This document shows positions 42,601 to 54,600 of a stretch of 60,000 bases of DNA, in pieces. The notes beneath the pieces were generated by a model. That model was not told the DNA's origin, did no database searches, and saw nothing but the letters and a program-made list of their open reading frames with translations. Position 1 is the first letter of the stretch, and each line of letters begins with the position of its first letter. A program made the position numbers and the translations under genes. This DNA is from Apostichopus japonicus (lineage: Eukaryota > Echinodermata > Holothuroidea > Aspidochirotida > Stichopodidae). The DNA lies in assembly GCF_037975245.1 (NCBI RefSeq), contig NC_092562.1, forward strand, positions 10,395,001-10,455,000, written 5' to 3'.

Positions 42601-45600
42601 TATTAAACAACTGTGTGCATGCAGTGATATTGTAGAAAATGGTGGAACTTCTCACAGATGCAGTTCTTTTGATAAAAAAATATCTTTGAATGATTTAATA
42701 TTTGTTAATAGAATTTAATAGAAAACAATATTTCCTGCTGTTCACTTGATCAAAATAAAACGGAAAGTATCAGTATCGTGAGAAAATCCACGCAAGGATC
42801 CGATATATTGAACGGAGATGAACCGATCAAATTGAGAGAGATAATTAGAAATGGAGGCAAAAAATCAAGTGCAGGAAATGAGCATGTGACAAGTACTCTT
42901 CCAGTTGGATAAATATAGCAAGGGAAGAAATTGAAATAAAGTATTTTGGCACAAAATATTCCCATTGATTGATAGGTATTGGCAAAGATGGAACGATTTA
43001 TTAATTAAATATATAATCATTCAGTAGCTGTGGCAGGTAGGCTATGACAAGGAGACTTCAATAATCAGGTGTAACTGTACAGTACTGTAGCTACGTACAG
43101 TATATAGGTAAGCTATGCAGTATCAGGAACATAGCCTTATATAGTACTTAGCTATATAGATAAGTTATGCAGTATCTGGAAATTAGCCTTATACAGTAGC
43201 TATATAGGTAAGTTATGCAGTATCAGGAACATAGCCTTATACAGTACTTAGCTATATAGGTAAGTTATGCAGTATCTGGAAATTAGCCTTATACAGTAGC
43301 TATATAGGTAAGTTACGCAGTATCAGGAACTTAGCCTTAAATACAATAGCTACCCTGTATATCTAGGTAAGTTATGCAGCATCAGGAACTTAGCTTTATA
43401 CAGTAGCTATATATGTAAGTTATAAATGCAGTATCAAGAACTTAGCCTTATACTTAGCTATATAGGTACAGTAAGTTATGCAGTATTAGGAACTTAAAGC
43501 CTTATACAGTAGCTATATAGGTAAGTTATGCAGTACCAAAAAACTGAAAGTTGGGCCAAATTGTAGCTTTTTTTAAAATCCCACCCAAAAATATGTAAGT
43601 GAAGATAGGAGCACTCTCCTCTTTCAGGCACAACTTTGTTCTAAATTTGTTTGAATTTGAACGTCTTGTGTAAAAAGAGTTCCTTTTTTAAGAGGGCATG
43701 AAAGGTTTGTTTTGATACTATTGCAATTTTTTGAGTGTTCAATCTAACATTTGTATTTTGTGCATGTACTTGGCTGATGTTGGATTCATTACATTGCCTT
43801 ACCAAGTTACCACACACCGGCCTATACTATACAATGTTCAGCTATTTAATACTGATTAGGGTACCTTAGCTACTGTACAATACCTGTACATACTACTGTA
43901 CATTACAACTACAGTGCTGTGAGTTGTATTTATAAACTGAACATTGTATTTTACACAACATGATCATTTGATAGATACTGGTAGAAACACGTTTACAATG
44001 CGTTAGTGAAGAAGCCGGCTGTACTGTACTATGTACAGTAGTGTGTTTTACAATCTTTAGAATGTTGAAGAGCTGTGTGTGCACTTAGCAGAAATTTTAA
44101 CACATAAAAACGTGCAGTATTTCTATGCTATTGAAATTCGAGAAACTTTAGGTCAAGTGTGAAATACCAAATCCACTTTATAAGTCTGGAGTTGTGAACT
44201 CTCGAGTAATCTAAACCTGCCTCTCCTTGTGATACATTTTTAATAGTGCTGCTTCAGGATTTGCTTTTACATATTTTTATCAATATAAATTTGATATATG
44301 TATGAGAGTAAAATCCCATCATCATGTATGCATGTTTACATCAATTTGACTAGTCAAATGTAATTTCTGATATTGGAGCAAACATTTTCTTAATTATAAA
44401 TTTGCTACGAATATGATTTTAAATAGTAATATCAATCTATTTGGAAAAATGGTTGGGGTGGGGATTGTATGGATCGAACAATATTCAATTATATAATTGA
44501 ATGTTATTCAAGTTTGTCTGTATGATGTATAATCATGTATGATGTGCATACAGTCTACAGTATATTGCCTGTATATATAAAACATGTGTAAATGTACTTG
44601 AACTGTTAGCATCTAGAAATTTTAGCATTTAAATTCTATCTGTGCCATGGGGGGGGGGGGGTATACTTCATGCTAATTGTTTTTCCTCTGTTAGAACGTA
44701 ATAAGTAATCATTTATTGAATTTAAAAATGTACATTTTTCGTAAGAACATTGCGTTCTATAATTTTAAACATAAACTGACCGATACGCATCACATCAGAC
44801 TGCTGTAATTGATCAACAATGCATTAATTAGTACTACAGATCAACAATGCATTAATTAGTACTACAGGAAGGGGGAATGCTGGAGTGTCGCAGTGATAAT
44901 GAAGGTGAAAATTGGGGTCACCATGGAAACAGGTTTGAATACCAAGTACATTCACTTCATCCCAATGAAGTATCGTACTTTGATTCTTCAACGACCAATG
45001 GGAAAATGCTTATTATGAAAGAGCATGCAGTATGAAACCACCCAGAGTTTGTTGAATATTAACAATTGAGAAGTTGTCACTAGAAAATATTATTCCACAT
45101 TATTATGTCTTAGTACAAAGACTTGCATACATCAACATTTTATTAAAGATTCTTTTAATATAATTGTAAGTTTCTTTTCTGTAGTTCAGTATTGTTGATC
45201 ATTCACCATTCTCTCATATCTCTCTCTCTGTGTTAACCAGGCATATAATGTAGTCCTAGCCCTGAAGGAACTTTTCGAGTCTGTATTGAAGACCAAACAG
45301 AAACAGATGGAAGATTTCCAAGGAAGCAAACAGCCCTCGCATGAAAATATTTACTCTCAGCCTGTAAGTGCAGCCATAAAACTGTTCCAACAATTTATAG
45401 TTCAAAAGTCATCGTTGAACGCTTTTGTTAAAATTTAACGAAGAGTTCTAAGGAGACTAGCTACTAAACAAGTTGTCAACAATCACACAAGTCATCTGTT
45501 CAGGCAATTTAAGATTATTAGATCAAAGATAAATTGCATGCATTTATTGGTAAATCGGAACTTACACTTGATTCAACTTAGGCAAAGTACAAATTAAGGA

Positions 45601-48600
45601 AACGAAGACAACTTTAAATCAATTATCAATTATATCGTTGCCCAAAGGAGGAAATTTTTTTTTTATCCATTATGTTTATAACATTGCTGAATATGGTGGA
45701 GATCTTCGCAATGAGCAACTGTCCCAAATATCTTAGTAGTCCGAAATATCTTTCTCTGTTTGGAAAATATCAAAGGTATAAAAATGTCTTGTTAAAGGAT
45801 TTTGATTTTTTTTGGGGGGGGGTAGGGGTTAGTGTGTGATGTCACTGAGGTACTTGCATGTGTCACCTTTTACTTTCAAAGTCCCTTTGTTCATATAAAT
45901 TTCAAGTTGATGTTATAGTTGACAGATATTGCTTGACTTATTATTAACTGTTTTTTGAGGCAAATTTTACAATTGTATGGAATATTTTGGAAGTGAAACT
46001 ACTTATGCTTCACCCATCATGATTAGCTGTGATGATTTGCTAATTTGCAAAAGAAAGAAAAAACTGATAAAATAATTTTGGATGATCTATTAAAATGCCT
46101 TTATATCGTGTTGGGAAGTGGATTATTCGAGAAAGTAAGGAATGGTGAAATTCCTTTAGCGCTAATAACATGCAGAACTTTGTAGAGATTTCTTAAAAAA
46201 TATATCTAGACATCTAGGGTTATATGGACATTGTTTTCACTGCCCACCTTCAGTCATTCCGTTGGCGGTCAAGTTTGTATCACTGCTGCCATCTCCCTGT
46301 GCCATGTTCCCTCCCTCTATCTCTCTCTCGGGAAAGAGATAAACATGCGAGTAGATTCTCAATGCTAGGACTGACAGACATACAGTATTCCTGTACTTGA
46401 AAATTTATTAAAGAGGCCATGACACGAAAAATCCAACTCATCGAGAGTAACTTCCTCTGAATCTATGAGAAAATCTATGTTCAAAACTATCCTCAACACC
46501 TTGAAAACCTCAAGGACTAATTAGTAATTAACGTTTTAATATTCGCATTCGAATATAGATATCTGAGAATGCGATTTCACAACAAGACAATGATGACGTC
46601 ATTTTAGGAACACAAGTGCAAAGCCCAGGCATGTATCGGATGCGCGACGATCATACCGTTCCATATACACGCACATTTACACTGAGAGAACAACCACTGT
46701 ATCACGCTATATCGTTAGAAATTTCAAGTTTGTTTTACAACTGTTGTAAACTATCCGAGAGAAATGCCGGTCCGTTGTGTTGTTGGGGGCTGCATAAATA
46801 TCATTACCCATGCAATTAGCCTTCATCCATGGCTGAAGGACGAAAAAAACACGGCGATTATGACCAAGTTAGTGCACAACACCAGCGCCGATTTCACTGG
46901 GCTTAGCCAGTATGCAGCTCCGAATGAAGCGAACACTTCACGGAAGCATACTACGATCCCTCGATCCTTTTTGTTATGAAATAAAACAAATGGACTTTAA
47001 CGGTTCGACATAAAAGAGTCATTCTTCTGTCAAGTAATCCACAAAACACTACTCTGAAGACCAGATCGGGGAACAGGAAACCTCCAATGGGGCAAGTGGC
47101 GATCCTTAGGAGGTAGCGCGCCGAGCACTAGTAGTACTATAGTATTAGCGTTACTACACTGAAGTTGCAATAGACGAAGAGATTTTACTGTATCATCTAA
47201 ATTAACACCCCCTTCATTGCTCTATTGTATACTAATAACATATGAGGTTAGCTTCAGAAGCGATGGGTTACATCTTCTTGTGAACAAATCCCAGTGCCCC
47301 AATTTATTTCTGGAATATGCTGGATCAGTTAGTTATAGCAATAATTTCTTATTCCTATTCTAGGAAAACCATTTTTTATGTTGTGGAGGGAGTGGGGGTA
47401 ATAGGGATGGGTCAAAATAGGTAGGTAAAAAGATTTTATTCCAAAGGGTGTTAAATTAAATCTCAAAGCGATTTATTTTAAAGTCACAGAGCCAAAAATT
47501 CACACAACATAGTTCAAGTGTTAAATCATTGAACAAAATTTATTCAATATCAGTTCTAGGCAGTCATTCTGGACAATCTAAAATTACATTAACAACAATC
47601 ATTGTATTATATGACATAAAAGTAAAACTACTTTTCATAAACATTTTCATTCTTAAATTACACTAATGTAATTTGTGACATCAAATGAGGTTAAAAGAAA
47701 ACAACTTACATGAATTTTTTTGCTTTAAGCCTACAAAGCAGTTGCATGTCCATCGCTATCAATCGTTGTTGTGACAAATTAATTAGAATAATCCAGAAGC
47801 AAATACAATAAAGGGTTATTTAAACCAAGAAACAATACACGAAGTAACTCACATGCAAAAATGTTACCCAAGCACGACGACACGTACAACACTGATGGGC
47901 AATGTGAAACACAGCATCACACGCATTAAAACAATCGAAGACCATTAACAGGGTGTACTGCTGAGTTTTTGAAGAAAGACTACAAAACAAACCAACTGCT
48001 GCTGAAGAAACAAAGTCTAAACATTCAAGAGTTCTGCTGCCTCCATTGGTCTTTATTATGACTTTTCTGTCAAATATCATTGGTGATATGGATATTTTGG
48101 CTTCCAGATTAAAGGTAGGAATCAAACGTCTGGGAGGTAAATGCCCCTTAAAAAGGTCAATGCCCGTTCCCTTATGCACATATTATATGACATCACAGTC
48201 ACGCCAATACTTGTGTCCAAATGCTTCAAAACATGCCTTTTCTTTCATTGTTGATCTTGGGTCTGGAAAATAACCTTTTCATCCTGAATTAAAAGTCTTG
48301 AATTTCAATATATCAACACTGAGGGAACCCTGACGGATTGATAATCCAACACAATCGTAGTTTAGAAAAGGTGTTTCTGGAGGAATTTCTCAACCAAGGC
48401 TTCCTATACAATGAGTTTTCTCCTGGCAACTTGAATCCAGTCTAATGACCGTTGGCTGGAAAATCACTTCTGATCCTTTGGACTGCACATGATGGTAGCA
48501 CAACCCTGACGTGTCTTGCTCGGAACCCCAAGTATCATTGAACCTGTTGACCGTAGGCTATGTATCTGTACTGCCTGGGAAAAAATTTATGAAAGTTCAA

Positions 48601-51600
48601 AATGTATTAATGTTGGCCCATGATGTCCACAATAACAAGCAGGCATACAATGTACAGTTATGGTTACATTTGTTGTGATTCATTTTACACCTTCCATGTA
48701 TCATGAAACATTCTTTTGTTTCAGAAAATTGATTTGCAAAACTCCAGGCCAAAGTACTAGCCAAGTAATAATAAGTATGAAATAACACATATGCCTACCT
48801 AGCATGGCTGCATAATGCAACTTACAGTACATCCCCGAGCCAAACTTTCAGTATGCAACCAACCCTACTAGTAGGATGGTGACTTCGAAGTTCGGCCAAT
48901 TAAGACTTAAAACACCCCAAAACTAAATCTTCTGGTATAAATCATTTGAAAATATACTTCATATGGTGGGAGAATTTTGTTATAGTACGATACACGGCCA
49001 AACTTTCTTTCCTGCAAACTGTTTTCACGTTGTTTTCCAAGAAGATTCTTCGTGATTGTGGAACTGGTATTTCTTGCTAGAGTATTGCGAAGTTCGGACG
49101 CGCAACCCACAGTGTGGCGATGGTGATAAAATTGGGGGCGCAGTTGCTTTTTCAGTAATAATAACAGACTTCATAGATCTTCGTCATTTTATTGACAAAT
49201 ATGTAAGTAATTTCTTGCACACGGGTCATTTTGGAGAGAAAATAACTGTAGCTTCGTACTTTTTGGTGAAATTTGACTCTTCCTGTAGATTTTCATGGTG
49301 AAATCGTGTATTTCTTAAGGGTGGCCGATCTTCGCAGTATGGCGAACTTCGCAATACTGACTATACTACACACTCTACATATGGGTTGTAAGTTACCGTA
49401 ACACAACGCACAATACGGTTTAGGGTGTTCCGCGAATTCCAACAACACATGCACAAAATGGACTGGATTTTGTTTTTAAATGCTTCGTTAATAAATTCTT
49501 ACCACGTTGTATGTTCCTTGCAATGGTTTCGAACTGATTTCTTCTTCGATATCTTGTGGAGCTTCAATTTCGGCTCGTTTAACAGGCTCGAACTGATACG
49601 GTTCTAACACCTCCGCTCCACCCTCAACGTTTGGTTCAATATTGGAATGATCATCGCCTTCACTCTCTGCTTCGAATATGAGAAAGGGCACTATAATTAT
49701 AGCCCAATTTCACTGCCTGGTGAAGAACCATTATCACTTTGAACTTCGGTTGCCGCAATTGGTTCTGGATCCGCCATTTTACAGGAAATTTTGATTTGAT
49801 ATCGCACTTGTGATCGGTGTTTTGTTTAGTAACTACTAGTTGTATGTGTACTTGTCTACTGTGTACGTGTTGTTATGGAACAACTCCCTGATCGTAAGCA
49901 GCGACAACAAATGTGTTCAAAACGTGACGTCACATGACGTCATGCGAATCGGAAAATTTTCGAGTAAACAAAGTTTCAAGCGCCGAAATGGGTAAATTCA
50001 TTCTCAATTTTCGACTTGAAAAATCAAGTTTTAAACTGGCAGATTGGTTGATACATGTTCTAGAGAACATCCTTTGATGGATCCCAAAAATATAGGACTT
50101 TGAAATTTTCGTGTCATGGCCACTTTAAATTGCTCTACATACATATTCCTCTCATTTGAATAAAAGAACATTAGAACATGGTTGAGCAGTGATTGTTGTG
50201 ATTTCAAGGCAGGAACAGCTTTAATTCAGAACCCACAGAATGGGACCGTTACCGTGGAAGTTCATTCGATTCATTTGGATACATTTGACTGCTTTACATA
50301 AACAGTAGGGCTGAAAATACTGCAGGAATAATATGAACTAAACGCCAGCAAATTACTTCTAAGACAAGAAAATTGGGTTAAGGTGTTTTCTATTTAGCTG
50401 TATGTTCTATGAAGAGCATATGGAAATTTAACCATTTGTAATTTCCTTGTTCATAAGGTTAGAGTCATGGTACAGGGGTTGCTCACTGTAGCGTGGTTTA
50501 CTTTGTTGCCACTTAAAGATTAAATGGAGTTCGGTTTTCTCTCGTTAGCAAAACCAAACTCTCTCCTCCCTTCCCTATCCCCACCCCCCACCCCACACAC
50601 ACCCATGGCTGCTACTGTTCAGCCATGTAAAGGGTGCTTAGTACTGTACTGTACCTCATGTGCCTCACTCAGTATCAGACAGTGATGAGAGGTTAAGAGT
50701 ACGGACTCATCTGTTAGACAGGGATATTAAATGGCAATCCAAGGAGATGGAATGGGAGAGGTCATGACACAACTGCCTCATACTTCTTTCGATGCTCTTC
50801 AAAAAGAGAGATATCATTGAGTGTTACTTCTCGTCGAAGATGGTCTCTCGTCTTGGATTTTGAAAGAAGATACAAAAATGCTTAAATATATCTATTGGGC
50901 TCACTCAATCAAACTATTATACCGTAACGACATAAACTATTATAGCTTAAACTGTGAAATACCAGACAGTTTAGTACCTAGAAAGTCTGTGATTACAATT
51001 TTAATTTGGTTTCAATGCCAACTGTTTTAATTTGCAGTTTTAATTCCAAATCCATTTTCAACTAGATACTAGGTTATATTTGTTGGTTGAGCTTTTCATA
51101 CTTCAACGACTAATGCACTCAAGTTTCCACTATAACATAATCATCACCGAGTTGAATATGATTTAGATCAGTCCCCTGTTCCTGCATATTTTCTTCAATG
51201 TACAGTATATAAACCAAAATTTGATTTTCAGGATGATTCATCTGAGACAGTCCCAGAAGGGCCTACCACTGCAACCAGTGTAGAAGAAGATCCTAGCTCA
51301 CTATATGCAGTCCCTCATAAAACTAGGCAACAGGACATCGCTGAGAGGGAAGAAAGCTTGGCCGAGCTGGCCAGGACAGTGGAAGTCATGCAAGAGGTTC
51401 TTATTTTCAAAAGTTTCTTCTTTTTCCTTTTTCTCTTTTTATGGGGGGCAGGGGGGACGGGGTGATGAAGGGCGGGCTGATTCAAACATTTCAAAGGGTT
51501 ATCGGCATCTCAGGGTAGAAAGTTTCCTCAAAAGTGTAGAATCTTTATTTGGATCAAATCCTGAGACTTCAGTATTTCACACAACAATTTGACAGTATCA

Positions 51601-54600
51601 AATGCAAATGAAAGAACGGAAGATTTGGTAGAATTTGTGGGACATGAATTTTCACTATAACTTAATATTAGCAGATAACCTGATTGTGACCACACAAAAT
51701 TATTCGTTTCGATCAAGGGGTCCCAAAACACATGTATAAGTCTGTAAGAAACGATGTTTCAGAGTTATTCCCCAACAGACTTTATGTTGAGCAGAACTAA
51801 CTTAATTGTAGATTTAGTACATTTGTCATACGAACTAATTCTTGTCATAAGTAATATTTTTCATTTTTTTATTTATCGTTTTGCTTTTGTGTCTTTCTAT
51901 TTTGGGAGATGCCCAAAATGCGTCTGGCAATGCACTTATCAATTATTCAAAGATTGTCAGAAGATTAAGCTAACTAGTGATTAGTAATGAGGCATTTCAC
52001 TAATCCTGCTATCAGTAATAGAGTAGTTTGCTGAATTCATTATTGCATATTGCTGTGTGTTACTAACAGGGTCTTTCCAGATATTAAGGTTCTGGCTACT
52101 AAAGTCCCCACTAGATACTTTTGGAATTACCCAACAGCTTACTTTATATACAGGTCTGTAAAAATACCCATATATTAAGGTTCCAGATTTTTTACAGGTA
52201 TGGTCCCCTGATTATTATTATTAGTTTCTGTATAATTATATATAGATTTTCATCAAAACGTTTTCTTAGATCCATTTCATGGCAAATTAACTTCTACAAA
52301 ATTGCTAAATGTTTAAATATTCTGCTAGATATCAGGATGAAACTTGGTAATATTATAAACGTGTGTAATGGGAACAGACAAAAAGAATTTTGACAAAGTT
52401 TGGTAGTCCCCACTAGTAATTAAATGGAAATGACCCAACAGCCTCATTATACCTGTAAATATACCCAAAAATTCAAAAGAAATGAATGTGGTCTCCAAGC
52501 GATGTAATTGCCACAATCTATGTACTTTTCGATTGTCTGTAATATCAGTTTGCAGTGTGGCTGCCATGACCGATACAGGCCTTACAATTGAATGTCAGGG
52601 GGGTTAAAAAAATAAATCTTTTTGTTGTAAATGTTTCTTTCATATTAAAATATATAAGGTATGATATAGTCAAGTCAGTGTACAGTGAATTATATACATT
52701 ATAACCATAATTCATCCTCTCTCAGGGTTTACACAACATGGAAGAATTCAGCATAGCTCCCCCTCCTCCTGCTTCCGCTAGACGTACCTCTAGGGAACCT
52801 CTCTCTCCTACTCCAGAGGTGACTCTGGAATCCCCCTTTGTAATCACTGCTCCTGCACCCAAGCGGGCCCCACCGCAGCCACCCTCTGATCCGTTCCAAT
52901 CCCAACTAGTAAGTCTTTGTTTTTTAATTGGCTTGATTCATATATCTTCTGCATCTTATATCTTTAATACTAACTCTTTGCATGTGTTCATCTCTGTACG
53001 TTTAGTTATGCTATTTCTTCATATTAGTGTAAAAAATGTAGCTGGTTGTGTTTGCAATGAATTTACTGAAAGATCCTCTAATGGGATAAAAACATGCACG
53101 CTGTCACAACATGTGTACCATATAGCTTGTTAGGCTTGTGTTGCAAGATATGTGACATAATGCTGTGCATATCAAGAATTTTTGTTTGGTTGTCATGGAA
53201 ACTGTACGAATACTCAGCCTTCCATACTGCCGTATGCATACAGCACTTTTATTAGAGAAGATACTTTGACGTAGCTTACTCTACCTAACAAAAACCAGCC
53301 AGTTATTGCGATAACCATATGGTAATAGTAATTATCAGCCAGAGGTACATTTTGTACACTGCACGACAGGAATACCTTCCTAGGATTCATAAAGATCTTT
53401 GGAGTAGTTAATGAATACATGTGAATCAGACCAGAAACTGAAAACATTCAATACATAAATTTCAATAATGAGATTGCAACAGTTGCCTTGTGCGAAAACC
53501 CTTCAGTGACCTGTGTTTACGAATAATATTTGCCTTTAATAACAGAAAGCTTCACTAATCATAAATATATGTACTTTAGAATACTTTGGGAAAGAAGTTT
53601 CAGGTTTGTTATTCTATCATTATGTGTTCATTGTATTTTTTTTTCCCTTCTGAGATGGCATCAACCCTTTTCTGTAAGGTATGGCATATAATCATTTACG
53701 GACAAGTGAAAAATAATACAAGCAAAAAATATTTTCTAATATGTAACCAGGGGTTGGTAAGGAAAATGGTGAAGTCAGGGAGGGATTAGGGAGGTCATGA
53801 ATAGCCTTTATCATTTCCTCAATATTTATTTTGCTCCTGAACAACACAATATGCTGTGCCTTCTCAGTGTATTAAAGCTGTGCACATGTGACTCTTGATT
53901 TCCAGTGTTTGGGTGACCATTTCATATTAAGGATTTATGGACGTAAACGTTCCAAAGTACAAGCACAGACAGGTTCATGACCAGGCCTAGAGTTTCACAA
54001 TTTTAGCCACAAAGGTCTACTGGCTTCAATCCAGTCCTCACTGGTATTTCCTAAACTGCAACACACATCGGGTATTTCGTACAGGCTTTCAAAAGCAGCC
54101 CAGTAATATCTGCTGATATATAAGCAATAATACAGGGCTAGTATGTTCCGTACGCAAACCATTCTGATTCTTTGACTGTTAACCGACTTAATACCGTGTG
54201 TGTAACGTCTCAATGTCTACCAGCAGAAAATGGCTGTTATACCTTTTACTTCTACTGGCTACATGCGTTGGCATTTAGCCAGTAGATAGCCCATATTTTG
54301 AGGCCTGATGGTGTTCCCTTTGACAGTGAGCATAGATATCTCATAAAGGAGTACTGTAGGTAAACAGTAGTAGTGATCAAGATAAGTGTACATAAAGACT
54401 TTCGAGAGTGTGTTTTTATCCCTCCATATTCCATGATTTAGGAGAAGGTTTTATAGTCAAGGTTTGTACTGCTGAAGTTAAAACAGTTGATATTCTTGTC
54501 ATTCCCACTTAATATTACACTGTGGCTATGACTAGGTGAGTCACTACTACTATGAAAAAGAAACAAGTTTGTATAATTTTGTTACCTACCTACAGATGGA

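Larger units (their letters stand above)
39269..45240 (+). other. Large Disabled intron (6 kb)
   Basis: Contains a 22-bp palindrome (40251-40272), an unassigned open frame (40777-40977), tandem repeats at 41634-41960, 43085-43540 and 44811-44866, and G-runs near 42556 and 44650. Otherwise AT-rich with no recognisable exon. Confidence 0.7.
46412..50124. mobile_element. Kolobok-like DNA transposon, decayed, with THAP and P2X7 C-terminal-like fragments
   Basis: TTAA flanks both sides (46408-46411, 50125-50128). Terminal inverted repeats are AGAGGCCATGACACGAAAA on the left and, reversed, AGTGGCCATGACACGAAAA on the right. A TTAA target plus a THAP finger is the combination known for the Kolobok superfamily. 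3713 bp, lying in the Disabled intron 45364-51231. Coding remnants: THAP domain on the plus strand near the left end, ballast-domain gene on the minus strand in the right half. No transposase core was recognised, so it is probably immobile. Confidence 0.85.
45364..51231 (+). other. Disabled intron hosting the Kolobok-like element
   Basis: 5.9 kb. Outside the element (46412-50124) only AT-rich sequence, a G-run near 45815 and a C-rich segment near 50576-50605 were seen. Confidence 0.7.

Noticed and set aside
46764-46980. A functional host THAP gene
   Set aside because: The domain is broken by a frameshift and a stop and lies inside a TTAA-flanked element.
47820-48273. 119-codon minus-strand frame as transposase core
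   Set aside because: No catalytic motif or family resemblance could be seen. It lies within the element and may be an eroded part, but naming it would be guesswork.
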